A stretch of 64,000 nt of DNA from Pseudocitrobacter sp913778145 (lineage in GTDB: Bacteria; Pseudomonadota; Gammaproteobacteria; Enterobacterales; Enterobacteriaceae). Under the pieces are notes generated by a model, which saw only the letters and a list, made by a program, of their open reading frames with translations, was not told where the DNA came from and searched no databases. A program made the translations under genes and the position numbers. The stretch spans positions 62,001 through 126,000 of the forward strand of contig JALNTX010000006.1 of NCBI GenBank assembly GCA_035726825.1, given 5' to 3'. Each line of letters opens with the position of its first letter. Position 1 is the stretch's first letter. Shown here piece after piece: positions 9,175 through 17,981 of the stretch.

Positions 9175-10103
9175 TCGGTCGCCAGCCACAGGTGCAGCCG
9201 CGGAATAATCAACTGTAGCGGCTGCGCCTGCGGTTTATGGCGATATTGCACATTGTCGGCATCGTAATTCAGCAACTCACCTAAATCGGGCACGCTGACG
9301 GCGCCTTGCCCGGAAACCAGCGCAATCAGCGGTGCGGGGCAGGCATACTGCACCTGTTTTTGTTCTCCCGCGTACCACACGCGGGCAATCGGTTGTACCT
9401 TCACTGGCCGTTTAATTTTGAGCCGTGCCTTCTGCGGCAGCGCCGCCACGTCCTGATACTCCCTTTCCAGCTTCGCCTGCCACTGTTCGCGAGTCCACGG
9501 CGGCACGGCGCGTGGTGATTGCAGGCTTTTTTCAAGCTGCGCCAGCACCTCATCACGGGTTAAATTCTTGATAATATGTTTATTTGCCCAACCGAATCGT
9601 ATGGTGCTTGGGTCATCAAGCAATGTCAGCGTGCGATAGGCGTTGAGGGTGATAAGCCCCGGAAGATGACGATGAACCCAGTCGAAACGGGCGACGGAAG
9701 GGAGCCCGGAATCAACGGTAATAATCTTCTCAAACGCTGCCTTCAGGGTATTCACGCGTACAATTCGCTCGCGCAGCGCGTCATGTTGTGACGTTGTCAC
9801 CTGAAGGCAGATAGCCCCGGGAAGGCGCACGGCGGCTTTACTGCTGCGGGTTTCCGACTGCTGCTGAATAAACAGATGCCCAAAATGCGACAGTGCCATG
9901 GCCAGCGCAGTTTTACCAATATGCTGCACGACCTGAATTTCCGACAGTGGGGCATGCTCGTTCTCTTTGCGTATCTCTGGCAGCTCAAAAATGCGTGCAG
10001 CCAGCAAGCGGCATTCGGCGAGTTGCTCGCGCACGGTTAGCAATTCGCGCTCAAGCTCACGAAAGGTGCCGGTCAAGCGTTCAACAAGATCATAGTCAGC
10101 CAC
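9171..10103 (-). CDS. tus: Replication terminus-binding protein Tus
   Basis: Monomeric protein that binds Ter sites and blocks replication forks in one direction. 310 residues from a GTG start (VADYDLVERL), against 309 in E. coli. The central DNA-binding core is well conserved (FDWVHRHLPGLITLNAYRTL and RFGWANKHIIKNL). A Ter sequence lies seven bases upstream of the start codon, the usual autoregulatory arrangement where Tus bound at its own Ter represses tus. Confidence 0.95.
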   Translation of the reverse strand: MADYDLVERLTGTFRELERELLTVREQLAECRLLAARIFELPEIRKENEHAPLSEIQVVQHIGKTALAMALSHFGHLFIQQQSETRSSKAAVRLPGAICLQVTTSQHDALRERIVRVNTLKAAFEKIITVDSGLPSVARFDWVHRHLPGLITLNAYRTLTLLDDPSTIRFGWANKHIIKNLTRDEVLAQLEKSLQSPRAVPPWTREQWQAKLEREYQDVAALPQKARLKIKRPVKVQPIARVWYAGEQKQVQYACPAPLIALVSGQGAVSVPDLGELLNYDADNVQYRHKPQAQPLQLIIPRLHLWLATD

Positions 10104-10109
10104 GTGCCC

Positions 10110-10134
10110 ACCTTAGTTACAACATACTATTTAA
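10110..10134 (-). promoter_or_regulatory. Ter site (TerB-like) at the tus promoter
   Basis: On the minus strand the site reads ATAGTATGTTGTAACTAAGG, matching the core AGTATGTTGTAACTAAAG except for one base near the 3' end. The blocking end faces higher coordinates, so Tus here should stop forks moving leftwards from rstB toward tus. This matches E. coli TerB relative to rstB-tus and places the window in the terminus. Confidence 0.9.
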
Positions 10135-10177
10135 TGATTGCACTATAGCCCGGCATCGGGCTCCGTGCAAATCTGCG

Positions 10178-11479
10178 TCAGGCAGCAGGGGGAAAGGTGA
10201 TGTGGTGATATACCGGCCAGCTCAGGCTAAAATTTGCGCCGCCCAGTTGGCTGTCCTCACAGCGGACCTCACCGCCCATCGCTACCGCGATAGAGTGCAC
10301 GATCGCCAGACCTAAACCGCAGCCTCCGGTGGCACGATCGCGGCTGGGGTCGAGGCGCACAAACGGCTCGAAAACCCGTTCGCGTTCAGACGGCGCAATA
10401 CCGGGGCCATCATCCTCAACGCGTAAACAGGCGCGACTGCCGTCAAGGGTCAGGCTGATTTGAATATGCTGTTGGCTATAGCGCAGTGCATTATTGATAA
10501 GGTTATCCAGTACGCGCTCCATCAGACGCATATCCAGCGCACCATAGTCGCCGGGAGTCAGCTGTTTTAGCGAAAGCGTACGCTCAGGCGTCACGGCCTG
10601 AACATCTTCAATATGTGACGCAATCCAGACGGCGAGATTAGGCGTGGTGAGCGACAGCTCGGTCTGCGGGCGGTCGAGACGGGCGTAAGTCAGCAGCTCT
10701 TCAATCAGCGCTTCCAACTGGCCAATATCGCGATTCAGTGCCTGGGATTCCGCCGCGCTGAGGTTTTCGCTCATCTCCAGACGATAACGCAGCCGCACCA
10801 GCGGCGTACGCAGCTCATGGGCGATCCCGTCAATAAGCTGTTTCTTACTGGCAATCAGCGCGTTGATATTATCGGCCATCTGGTTAAAGGCCACGCCTAA
10901 GCGCTCAAAGCTCGACATACTGTCGAAATGGATGCGCTCGCCAAGATGGCCCTCGCCAAAACGTTGCGCGGCGCTCTCGAGGCGCAGCATATCCTGCCAG
11001 TGCGGGCGCATCCAGATAAACACCGGGAAGGCCAGTGAGATGGCAATAAACGCCATCAGTGCCACATCAAACAGGCGCATTTCATGCAGGAAATAGAGAT
11101 AGGGCACCGGGCCGACTGCCAGCACATAATGGCTTCGCGGAATACGTTGAATGAAGGTGTACTGATCGTCGAGCGCGACGATATCGCCTTCACGCAGGTG
11201 TTTCATCGACACCTCAGCGAGGTGGAATTTATTCAGTGGCTCAATGCGCAAATCAAAGGAGAGGTTAAGATCCAGCTCTTTTAACGTTTTGCTCCAGTCA
11301 CGCGGCGGGATCTCGCGCAGTTCGCTACGCATCAGATAAAGCGAGCTTTTCATCAAATCGTCCAGCGACTGTCGGCCTGCGCGTTCGGCGGTGAATTTAT
11401 AGACCAGCCCAACCAGCATGGTCATCACCAGAAAGCAGACAAACAGCAGCAGGTAAAACTGCACGAACAGTTTTTTCAC
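10178..11479 (-). CDS. rstB: Sensor histidine kinase RstB
   Basis: 433 residues, the E. coli length. Two membrane helices (about 3-28 and 136-158) flank a periplasmic sensor loop of some 105 residues. A HAMP region follows, then the phosphoacceptor motif HELRTPLVRLRY with His221, and an ATPase domain with N-box (LINNALRYS), DDGPGIA and GCGLGLAI. It phosphorylates RstA, encoded two bases upstream in the same operon. In E. coli and Salmonella this pair is controlled by PhoP/PhoQ. Confidence 0.96.
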   Translation of the reverse strand: MKKLFVQFYLLLFVCFLVMTMLVGLVYKFTAERAGRQSLDDLMKSSLYLMRSELREIPPRDWSKTLKELDLNLSFDLRIEPLNKFHLAEVSMKHLREGDIVALDDQYTFIQRIPRSHYVLAVGPVPYLYFLHEMRLFDVALMAFIAISLAFPVFIWMRPHWQDMLRLESAAQRFGEGHLGERIHFDSMSSFERLGVAFNQMADNINALIASKKQLIDGIAHELRTPLVRLRYRLEMSENLSAAESQALNRDIGQLEALIEELLTYARLDRPQTELSLTTPNLAVWIASHIEDVQAVTPERTLSLKQLTPGDYGALDMRLMERVLDNLINNALRYSQQHIQISLTLDGSRACLRVEDDGPGIAPSERERVFEPFVRLDPSRDRATGGCGLGLAIVHSIAVAMGGEVRCEDSQLGGANFSLSWPVYHHITFPPAA

Positions 11480-11481
11480 GA

Positions 11482-12201
11482 TCAGTTTTCCCAGGCATGT
11501 GGTGCAAACAAATAGCCTTTATTGCGGACTGTTTTAATCCGATAAGGCTCCGTCGCGCTATCCAGCAACTTTTTACGCAGCCGTGAAATCGCCACGTCAA
11601 CGCTGCGGTCCATACCATCGTAGCTGACGCCGCGCAGGTTTTTCAGCAGCGCGTCGCGATCCATAATTTGCCCCGCATGGGTTGCAAGCTCCCACAGCAG
11701 GTCAAAATCGGCGGTAGAAAGTGCAACGGATTCGCCGCTCAGTTCGATCTGACGGTTAACCGGGTCGATGAACAGCGTGCCGAAGCGAATCGCTTTATGT
11801 GGCGTTATGGCTGGCTGTGGGGCAATGCCGGCGGCAGAAGGCGCATGCTGGCGTAGATGCAGTCGTACGCGGGCGAGCAGCACGGCGGGTGGGGTAGTTT
11901 TCAGAATGTAATCGCTGGCACCCATTTCGAGCGCCAGAATGTGATTCATATCGCTGTCGAGCGACGTGAGTAAAACGATTGGGCCCTGAAACTGACCGCG
12001 CAGGTCGCGGCACAGAGTCATGCCATCTTTACCGGGTAGCATGATGTCCAGCAGAACGAGATCGGGTTGCTCTCGGGCTATGGCCGCTTCGGCGGTATCG
12101 CCACGCGGTTCGACCACAACATCCATATCATGCTTTGCCAGATACGCAGCGATCAGTGCGCCAACGTCTGGATCATCCTCTATGAAAACGATCTTATTCA
12201 T
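11482..12201 (-). CDS. rstA: Response regulator RstA
   Basis: OmpR-family regulator. The start at 12201 (MNKIVFIEDD) gives 239 residues, as in E. coli; the longer frame adds ten residues with no support. The receiver domain has acidic residues at 9-10, phosphorylatable Asp52 in LLDIMLPG and a conserved Lys in the ILKTTPP stretch. The C-terminal winged helix ends IKTVRNKGYLFAPHAWEN. It is first in the rstAB operon, with a possible PhoP box upstream. Confidence 0.96.
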   Translation of the reverse strand: MNKIVFIEDDPDVGALIAAYLAKHDMDVVVEPRGDTAEAAIAREQPDLVLLDIMLPGKDGMTLCRDLRGQFQGPIVLLTSLDSDMNHILALEMGASDYILKTTPPAVLLARVRLHLRQHAPSAAGIAPQPAITPHKAIRFGTLFIDPVNRQIELSGESVALSTADFDLLWELATHAGQIMDRDALLKNLRGVSYDGMDRSVDVAISRLRKKLLDSATEPYRIKTVRNKGYLFAPHAWEN

Positions 12202-12255
12202 GTGCTCAGATGTGCTCAAAAGAATTAACATACACCCGCAGTGCGTAGCCTTCCA

Positions 12256-12272
12256 TTAATCATTCATAAACA
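12256..12272 (-). promoter_or_regulatory. Possible PhoP box upstream of rstA
   Basis: On the minus strand, TGTTTA-tgaat-GATTAA approximates the PhoP consensus (T/G)GTTTA-N5-(T/G)GTTTA, about 55 bp upstream of the rstA start. The first half is perfect and the second degenerate. PhoP control of rstA is known in E. coli, but the site itself is only a candidate. Confidence 0.45.
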
Positions 12273-12323
12273 ACATAAATTCAGATATGCTGCGAACACA
12301 TCTTGTTGGTTGGCTGAAGAAAA

Positions 12324-12659
12324 ATGGCACTGCTGATTAAGGCGCTATTGGGTGCGCTGGTGGTCTTGCTGATAGGGATTTTGGCAAAAACAAAAAATTA
12401 CTACATTGCCGGGTTAATCCCACTGTTTCCTACCTTTGCGATGATCGCTCACTACATTGTCGCCACCGAGCGCGGCACGGAAGCGCTGCGTGCCACTATC
12501 GTGTTCGGTATGTGGTCAATCATTCCCTATTTCATCTATTTGCTGTCGCTATGGTATTTCACCGGTTTTCTGCGACTGCCCCTGGCGCTGGCCGGGGCGG
12601 TGGCGTGCTGGAGCCTGAGCGCCTGGCTGTTAATTATGGTCTGGAGCCGCTTTCATTAA
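12324..12659 (+). CDS. ydgC: YdgC, GlpM-family inner membrane protein
   Basis: 111 residues with four hydrophobic segments (about 3-20, 26-45, 58-78 and 84-108). It matches E. coli YdgC of the GlpM family; P. aeruginosa GlpM affects alginate production, but the E. coli role is unknown. The start MALLIKALLG follows gaagaaaa. It is divergent from rstA and overlaps the convergent folM by 4 bp. Confidence 0.9.
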   Translation: MALLIKALLGALVVLLIGILAKTKNYYIAGLIPLFPTFAMIAHYIVATERGTEALRATIVFGMWSIIPYFIYLLSLWYFTGFLRLPLALAGAVACWSLSAWLLIMVWSRFH

Positions 12660-13378
12660 GCGAGCGGCCGACCGCCATCAACGGCAAAAGTGCGCCCGGT
12701 CACGTAGCAACTGGTGAGCAGATAATCGACCAGATCGATAATCTCTTTCTCTCCAGGGGCGATTTTCATCAGTGATTTATTCAGTGCCTGCTGCCGATAA
12801 GCTGCGTCGTCGGTTTCATTGAACAGGATTAGCGACGGCGCGATGGCATTGACTTTGACCTCAGGCGCCAGTTTTTTGGCAAACGAACGGGTCATATTGT
12901 CGAGCGCCGCTTTACTGGCGGCGTAGGCAATATGTTTATCGCTGCCGCGTTCCACCACGTAATCGGTAAAGTGAATAATATCGCTGGCGGCATGTCCGTG
13001 CCCGCGCAGCAGGCTTTCGAATGCGTGATTCAATAAATAGGGCGCATTGACATGGACCTGCATCATAGCGTGCATGACCTCGCTCAGAGATTGGCGCGAG
13101 CTTTCGGGCGTCCATGCGCTGGCATTATGAATGACCGCGCGCAAACCACTACAGCGCTTTTTCACCTCTTCGGCAAAAGTGATAATGCCGCCATCGGTTG
13201 AAAAATCAGCCTGAATGCACTGCGCACCGGCTTCCTCCAGCACATCAACGGCGGGAAGATGGGTGCGGTAGCTGACAATCACCGGTTGTTGCTGGTTCAT
13301 AAAGTGGTGGGCCAGCGCCAGGCCAATGCGACGGCCAGCGCCGGTAATGAGGATTGGGCGCGAAAGCGGCTCTCCCAT
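12656..13378 (-). CDS. folM: Dihydromonapterin reductase FolM
   Basis: Short-chain dehydrogenase of 240 residues that uses NADPH to reduce dihydromonapterin, with side activity on dihydrofolate. The Rossmann motif is TGAGRRIGLALAHH near the N-terminus, with an Arg typical of NADP(H) enzymes. The catalytic Tyr-x3-Lys is in YAASKAALD. A strong ribosome binding site (aaggagaagacg) precedes the ATG. It lies 36 bp downstream of ydgI on the same strand, so the two are probably cotranscribed. Confidence 0.93.
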   Translation of the reverse strand: MGEPLSRPILITGAGRRIGLALAHHFMNQQQPVIVSYRTHLPAVDVLEEAGAQCIQADFSTDGGIITFAEEVKKRCSGLRAVIHNASAWTPESSRQSLSEVMHAMMQVHVNAPYLLNHAFESLLRGHGHAASDIIHFTDYVVERGSDKHIAYAASKAALDNMTRSFAKKLAPEVKVNAIAPSLILFNETDDAAYRQQALNKSLMKIAPGEKEIIDLVDYLLTSCYVTGRTFAVDGGRPLA

Positions 13379-13414
13379 CGTCTTCTCCTTATTGTTTTAC
13401 GATGGGGGTGTCGT

Positions 13415-14797
13415 TTACCCCATCAACAGCCATGTTGCCGGTACAGCGGCAATCAGTAATAAGCCAATTAAGGCCAGTTCGCGACGCTTCAGCAACACAT
13501 TATCGACATGAGTACGGCGCGCGTAGATAAACACCAGCAGCCCGGGCGCGTAAAGCACAACGGATAACAGCAGATGCATCGGCCCGGAAGCATACAGTAA
13601 CCATAAGCCATAAATGCAGGCGCCGACACCGACCGCCTTATGCAGTGGTCGGGTAGCAATTTTCAACAGGAATGCGCCAACGAGGAAATAGGGCACCAGA
13701 ATCATCTCGGAGGCAATGGTCAGAAGTGTATTGTAATCTGAGCCTGTCAGCCAGATCAGCACCAGGCTGACCTGCACGCTGATATTGGTCAGCCATAGCG
13801 ATGCCGATGGAGCATTGTTGGCGTTCTGGCGGGCAAATACGCGCGGGAAGGCTTTGTGCGTTGCCGCCAGCAGCGGCACTTCCGCCGCCATAATCGTCCA
13901 GCTCAGGTAAGCGCCGCAAACGGAGATAATTAGCCCGGCGGCAATGACGATTTCGCCCCATGAGCCCATCATTTTTACCATCAATCCCGCCATCGATGGG
14001 TTACGCATTTCGGCCAGTTCCGGGCGAGCGACAACGCCCAGCGACAGCAGCGTGACCAGCAGATAAACGCCAAGGGCGGAAAGCACTGCCAGCAGCGTGG
14101 CACGGCCCACATCTTTTTTGTTACGCGCACGTGCCGAAACCACCACCGCGCCTTCCACGCCGATAAACACCCACAGCGTAATGAGCATGGTATTTTTTAC
14201 CTGCTCCCATACCGGCACGCCCAGCTCAACCCCTTTAAAATCAAGGGCAAAGGTGTCCATTTCAAAGGCAATTGCCGCCAGAACAATAAACAGCCCGAGC
14301 GGCACCAGTTTCGCCAGCGTCGCGACAAGATTAATGCCTGCTGCCGTTTGCACGCCGCGCAGAACCAGAAAATGCACAATCCATAATAATCCCGATGCAC
14401 CAACGATCGATTGCCAGGTATTGCCATCGCCAAACAGGCGCAGTTCAGGGGTGTCAGTAAAGAAACTCAGCGCCGAGAAGACGATAACCAGGTAGGAGAC
14501 GTTGGCAATCACCGCGCACAGCCAGTAACCCCACGCCGAGCAGAAACCGATCAGTTCGCCAAAACCTTCACGGGCGTAGGTAAAAATGCCGCCGTCGAGG
14601 TCTGGGCGAATGCGGGTCAGGATTAACATCGCAATCGCCAAAAACAGGATCCCAATGCCGGTAATTGCCCAGCCAATAAGCAGCGCAGCGGGGCTGGCGA
14701 CACCTGCCATATTCTGCGGAAGACTGAAAACACCCGCGCCAAGCATGGAGCTTAAAACGAGGGCGGTCAGGGCGCTAAGGCCGAGTTTCTTTTCCAT
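13415..14797 (-). CDS. ydgI: YdgI, APC-family basic amino acid antiporter
   Basis: 460 residues with about 12 transmembrane helices. It is an APC-superfamily transporter of the ArcD/arginine-ornithine antiporter type. The N-terminus has the MLGAGVFSLPQNMA signature of amino acid antiporters. Its substrate has not been shown; arginine/ornithine exchange is inferred from family. It is followed by folM. Confidence 0.9.
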   Translation of the reverse strand: MEKKLGLSALTALVLSSMLGAGVFSLPQNMAGVASPAALLIGWAITGIGILFLAIAMLILTRIRPDLDGGIFTYAREGFGELIGFCSAWGYWLCAVIANVSYLVIVFSALSFFTDTPELRLFGDGNTWQSIVGASGLLWIVHFLVLRGVQTAAGINLVATLAKLVPLGLFIVLAAIAFEMDTFALDFKGVELGVPVWEQVKNTMLITLWVFIGVEGAVVVSARARNKKDVGRATLLAVLSALGVYLLVTLLSLGVVARPELAEMRNPSMAGLMVKMMGSWGEIVIAAGLIISVCGAYLSWTIMAAEVPLLAATHKAFPRVFARQNANNAPSASLWLTNISVQVSLVLIWLTGSDYNTLLTIASEMILVPYFLVGAFLLKIATRPLHKAVGVGACIYGLWLLYASGPMHLLLSVVLYAPGLLVFIYARRTHVDNVLLKRRELALIGLLLIAAVPATWLLMG

Positions 14798-14929
14798 GAG
14801 GATCCTGTTGTAAACGACATCAAACCAGAATATTTATTTGGCGAAATCGCATAAACATGGAAGATTGCGCCAGGCGCGGGATTTTACGGAGTGTGGGGAG
14901 TGCATGCAATGAGTTCAGGCCTAAAAGCA

Positions 14930-14955
14930 TAAAAAAGGCGGCAAGCGCCGCCTTT
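14930..14955 (-). terminator. ydgH terminator
   Basis: On the minus strand, aaaggcggc-gctt-gccgccttt is a 9-bp stem followed by T-run ttttttatg, starting 15 bases after the ydgH stop. It separates ydgH from downstream ydgI. Confidence 0.85.
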
Positions 14956-14969
14956 CTGCACAGTGTCGA

Positions 14970-15920
14970 TTACTTATAGAGATCGGCGCTGATGGTGACG
15001 TTGCCACCACGTTCCTGCCACTGGCGGGTAATATGGTAATATTTCGCGCCTTTTTTGGCGGCGCGTTTGGCAACCTGATAAGAAACTTCAGACATGTTGC
15101 CGTAGTTACCGGTAAATTTCACGCTATCGAACGGAATCATCTGCGCGGCAGTGATTTTGTTCAATTCTTCAACTTTAGTTCCGTCAGGAAGCGTGACAGT
15201 GTAACGTCCACCTTTCGACGACTGAGTTTCGAAGAAACGGCCTACACCGGTACCTGCACCCACGGAAGCAGACGTTGCCACGCCTGGGATTTCCACAGTT
15301 TTGGCTTCTTCGCCACCTTTAGCCAGTTTCTCGCGACCCGCTTCGGAATCAGCCGGGATGGCATCCGGGCTTTGCAGAACGCGTTTTTTCGCATCTTCTT
15401 TATAGATGAAGGCGGTGATGCGCTGGTTGCCGCCCTGGTTGGCATCAACCTGACGCACGATATAGAACGAATACGCGCCTTTGGCTTTCGCCGCTTTGGT
15501 AATGGCGTCGTTCACTTCCGGCTGGCTGCGATAGAAACCCTGAATAGTAACCGTATCGTACGGTTCAAGGGCAACGGCCTGATCTTTCGGCAGTTCCATC
15601 ACACCGTTAATGATGCGGTTTTTTGGGGCATCGGCTTTGGCCGCATCGTCTTTATAGAGATCGGCCGTTACGCGCCAGTTACCGCCATTGCCATAATCTG
15701 AAGTATCGACCACATAGAAAGAAGCAGCGCCTTCTTTATCTGCTTTACGGGAAACAGCCTGAACGGCATCGCCAATGGCATTAAAGCGGCCGGTAACCAC
15801 GACACGGTCGTAAGGTTTCAGTGCGGCTGCTTGCTCCGGCGTCAATTCTGTCGCTGCGTGAGCGGACACAGCCGCGGCAGACAACAGAGCGGACACGAGG
15901 AGGGTGTTCTTAAGCTTCAT
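14970..15920 (-). CDS. ydgH: YdgH, periplasmic protein with three BhsA/YhcN-type domains
   Basis: The start at 15920 (MKLKNTLLVSALLSAAA) gives 316 residues with a classical signal peptide cleaved near SAHA|AT. The longer frame adds 29 unsupported residues. The mature protein has three copies of the small DUF1471 (YhcN/BhsA) fold, each containing a YDxVxxxGxF-like stretch and ending in ISADLYK-like residues (DLYKDD, FIYKED, ADLYK). DUF1471 proteins are stress- and biofilm-linked periplasmic proteins; the exact role of YdgH is not established. It is divergent from pntA. Confidence 0.92.
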   Translation of the reverse strand: MKLKNTLLVSALLSAAAVSAHAATELTPEQAAALKPYDRVVVTGRFNAIGDAVQAVSRKADKEGAASFYVVDTSDYGNGGNWRVTADLYKDDAAKADAPKNRIINGVMELPKDQAVALEPYDTVTIQGFYRSQPEVNDAITKAAKAKGAYSFYIVRQVDANQGGNQRITAFIYKEDAKKRVLQSPDAIPADSEAGREKLAKGGEEAKTVEIPGVATSASVGAGTGVGRFFETQSSKGGRYTVTLPDGTKVEELNKITAAQMIPFDSVKFTGNYGNMSEVSYQVAKRAAKKGAKYYHITRQWQERGGNVTISADLYK

Positions 15921-16441
15921 AAAAATAATCCTTCGCCTTGCGCAAACCAGGTACTGGTGTTGTTGTTGACTGAAAACCCGATGATTATTGCATTTAATTC
16001 GACTCACTGTCTGCGTGATTTTTCACATCAGATGCGAAGCGGATAACGGTTTGGCATAACTTTTTGCGATATGTTGAAAAAACAGGCGGTTGACCGGAAA
16101 AGCGGGTCAACGATATCACTTTTTCAAGTTAATATATTGTTAAATCGCTTCATCACCCTGGCGAAAAATCATGTTTTGCCGCTTCGCTTAAGCGAATTAT
16201 CAGGCTTGGCTATCATTTTCAGGTAAATATGCCTGACCTGCTTATGCAAAGTAATTTTTCCTGCATAAAATCAAAAATAGTGTTTTCAGGTTGTAGATCA
16301 CAACGGCTATTTTCAGTAGGTTATAGAAAGTTTGTTACTGTTTTATTTTTGGGTTGGTGAACGGCTGTGCGTTTATTACGCGGGACGTTCCCGCCTGGTA
16401 TGACGGCAAACCATCATTAAAAACCGATGGAAGGGAAAACT
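15921..16441. other. ydgH-pntA divergent intergenic region (521 bp)
   Basis: No protein-coding frame is convincing here. It holds a perfect 14-bp palindrome (ttcgcttaagcgaa) at 16183-16196. In the pntA leader there is a hairpin gcggga-cgt-tcccgc at 16380-16394, about 50 bases before the pntA start. An A/T-rich block around 16225-16350 should contain the promoters. I cannot name the regulators. Confidence 0.5.
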
Positions 16442-17971
16442 ATGCGTATTGGTGTACCAAAAGAGAGGTGGCCCCAGGAGACGCGAGTGGCGGCAACACC
16501 GAAAACGGTGGAACAACTGCTAAAACTTGGCTTCAGCGTGGCGGTGGAAAGCGGCGCGGGCAAACTGGCGAGTTTTGAAGACGAGGCATTTACTCAGGCG
16601 GGCGCGGAAATTGTCGACGGTGATAACGTCTGGCATGCCGACGTTATTCTGAAAGTCAACGCACCGCTGGAAGAAGAAATTGCGCTGCTCAACCCTGGCA
16701 CAACGCTTATCAGCTTTATCTGGCCGGCACAGAATCCGGAATTAATGGAAAAACTGGCCGCGCGCAGTATTAACGTGATGGCGATGGATTCCGTGCCGCG
16801 TATTTCGCGTGCGCAGTCCCTTGATGCCTTAAGCTCGATGGCCAATATCGCGGGTTATCGCGCCATTGTTGAAGCCGCCCATGAATTTGGTCGTTTCTTT
16901 ACCGGGCAGATTACTGCCGCCGGTAAAGTGCCGCCTGCGAAAGTGATGGTCATTGGTGCCGGTGTCGCTGGTCTTGCGGCGATTGGTGCGGCAAACAGCC
17001 TCGGTGCGATTGTGCGCGCCTTCGATACTCGCCCTGAAGTGAAAGAACAGGTGCAGAGTATGGGCGCGGAGTTCCTGGAGCTCGACTTCAAAGAAGAAGC
17101 GGGCAGTGGGGACGGCTACGCCAAAGTGATGTCTGACGCCTTTATTAAAGCGGAAATGGCGCTCTTTGCCGCTCAGGCAAAAGAGGTCGACATTATTGTC
17201 ACCACCGCACTGATTCCAGGTAAACCGGCACCGAAACTCATTACCCGCGAAATGGTCGATTCCATGACGCCGGGCAGCGTGATTGTTGACCTGGCGGCGC
17301 AAAACGGCGGTAACTGTGAATACACCGTGGCTAATCAAGTCGTTACCACTGCCGGTGGTGTAAAAGTGATTGGTTATACGGATCTACCGGGCCGCTTGCC
17401 GACGCAATCTTCTCAGCTTTACGGTACTAACCTGCTCAACTTGTTGAAACTGCTGTGCAAAGAGAAAGATGGTTCCATTACCATCGATTTCGAAGACGTT
17501 GTGGTGCGTGGCGTCACGGTGGTCCGCGAAGGTGAAGTTACCTGGCCTGCGCCGCCGATTACCGTTTCCGCTCAGCCTCAGGCCGCTGCGAAAACCGTGG
17601 AAGCCCCAAAAGAGACGGAAAAACCGGTTTCCCCGTGGCGTAAATACGCCTTGATTGCGCTGGCGATTATTCTATTTGGCTGGCTGGCCAACGTCGCGCC
17701 GAAGGAGTTCCTCGGCCACTTTACCGTCTTTGCGCTCTCCTGCGTAGTAGGTTACTACGTTGTGTGGAACGTCTCGCATGCGCTGCATACGCCATTGATG
17801 TCGGTAACTAACGCCATCTCGGGGATTATCGTCGTCGGCGCGTTGCTGCAAATTGGCGACGGTGGTTGGGTAAGCTTCCTGAGCTTTATCGCGGTGCTGA
17901 TCGCCAGCATTAATATTTTTGGTGGATTCACCGTCACTCAGCGCATGCTGAAAATGTTCCGGAAGAACTAA
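16442..17971 (+). CDS. pntA: NAD(P) transhydrogenase alpha subunit PntA
   Basis: Membrane proton-translocating transhydrogenase that uses the proton motive force to reduce NADP+ with NADH. The start at 16442 (MRIGVPKERWPQETRVAATP) gives 509 residues, against 510 in E. coli. The NAD(H)-binding domain I carries VIGAGVAGLAAIGAA with GxGxxG near residue 172. About four membrane helices follow after residue 400. pntB starts ten bases after its stop. Confidence 0.97.
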   Translation: MRIGVPKERWPQETRVAATPKTVEQLLKLGFSVAVESGAGKLASFEDEAFTQAGAEIVDGDNVWHADVILKVNAPLEEEIALLNPGTTLISFIWPAQNPELMEKLAARSINVMAMDSVPRISRAQSLDALSSMANIAGYRAIVEAAHEFGRFFTGQITAAGKVPPAKVMVIGAGVAGLAAIGAANSLGAIVRAFDTRPEVKEQVQSMGAEFLELDFKEEAGSGDGYAKVMSDAFIKAEMALFAAQAKEVDIIVTTALIPGKPAPKLITREMVDSMTPGSVIVDLAAQNGGNCEYTVANQVVTTAGGVKVIGYTDLPGRLPTQSSQLYGTNLLNLLKLLCKEKDGSITIDFEDVVVRGVTVVREGEVTWPAPPITVSAQPQAAAKTVEAPKETEKPVSPWRKYALIALAIILFGWLANVAPKEFLGHFTVFALSCVVGYYVVWNVSHALHTPLMSVTNAISGIIVVGALLQIGDGGWVSFLSFIAVLIASINIFGGFTVTQRMLKMFRKN

Positions 17972-17981
17972 GGGGTAACAC

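Noticed and set aside
12202..12231. Ten-codon N-terminal extension of RstA
   Set aside because: The conserved start MNKIVFIEDD at 12201 gives the exact E. coli length of 239 residues.
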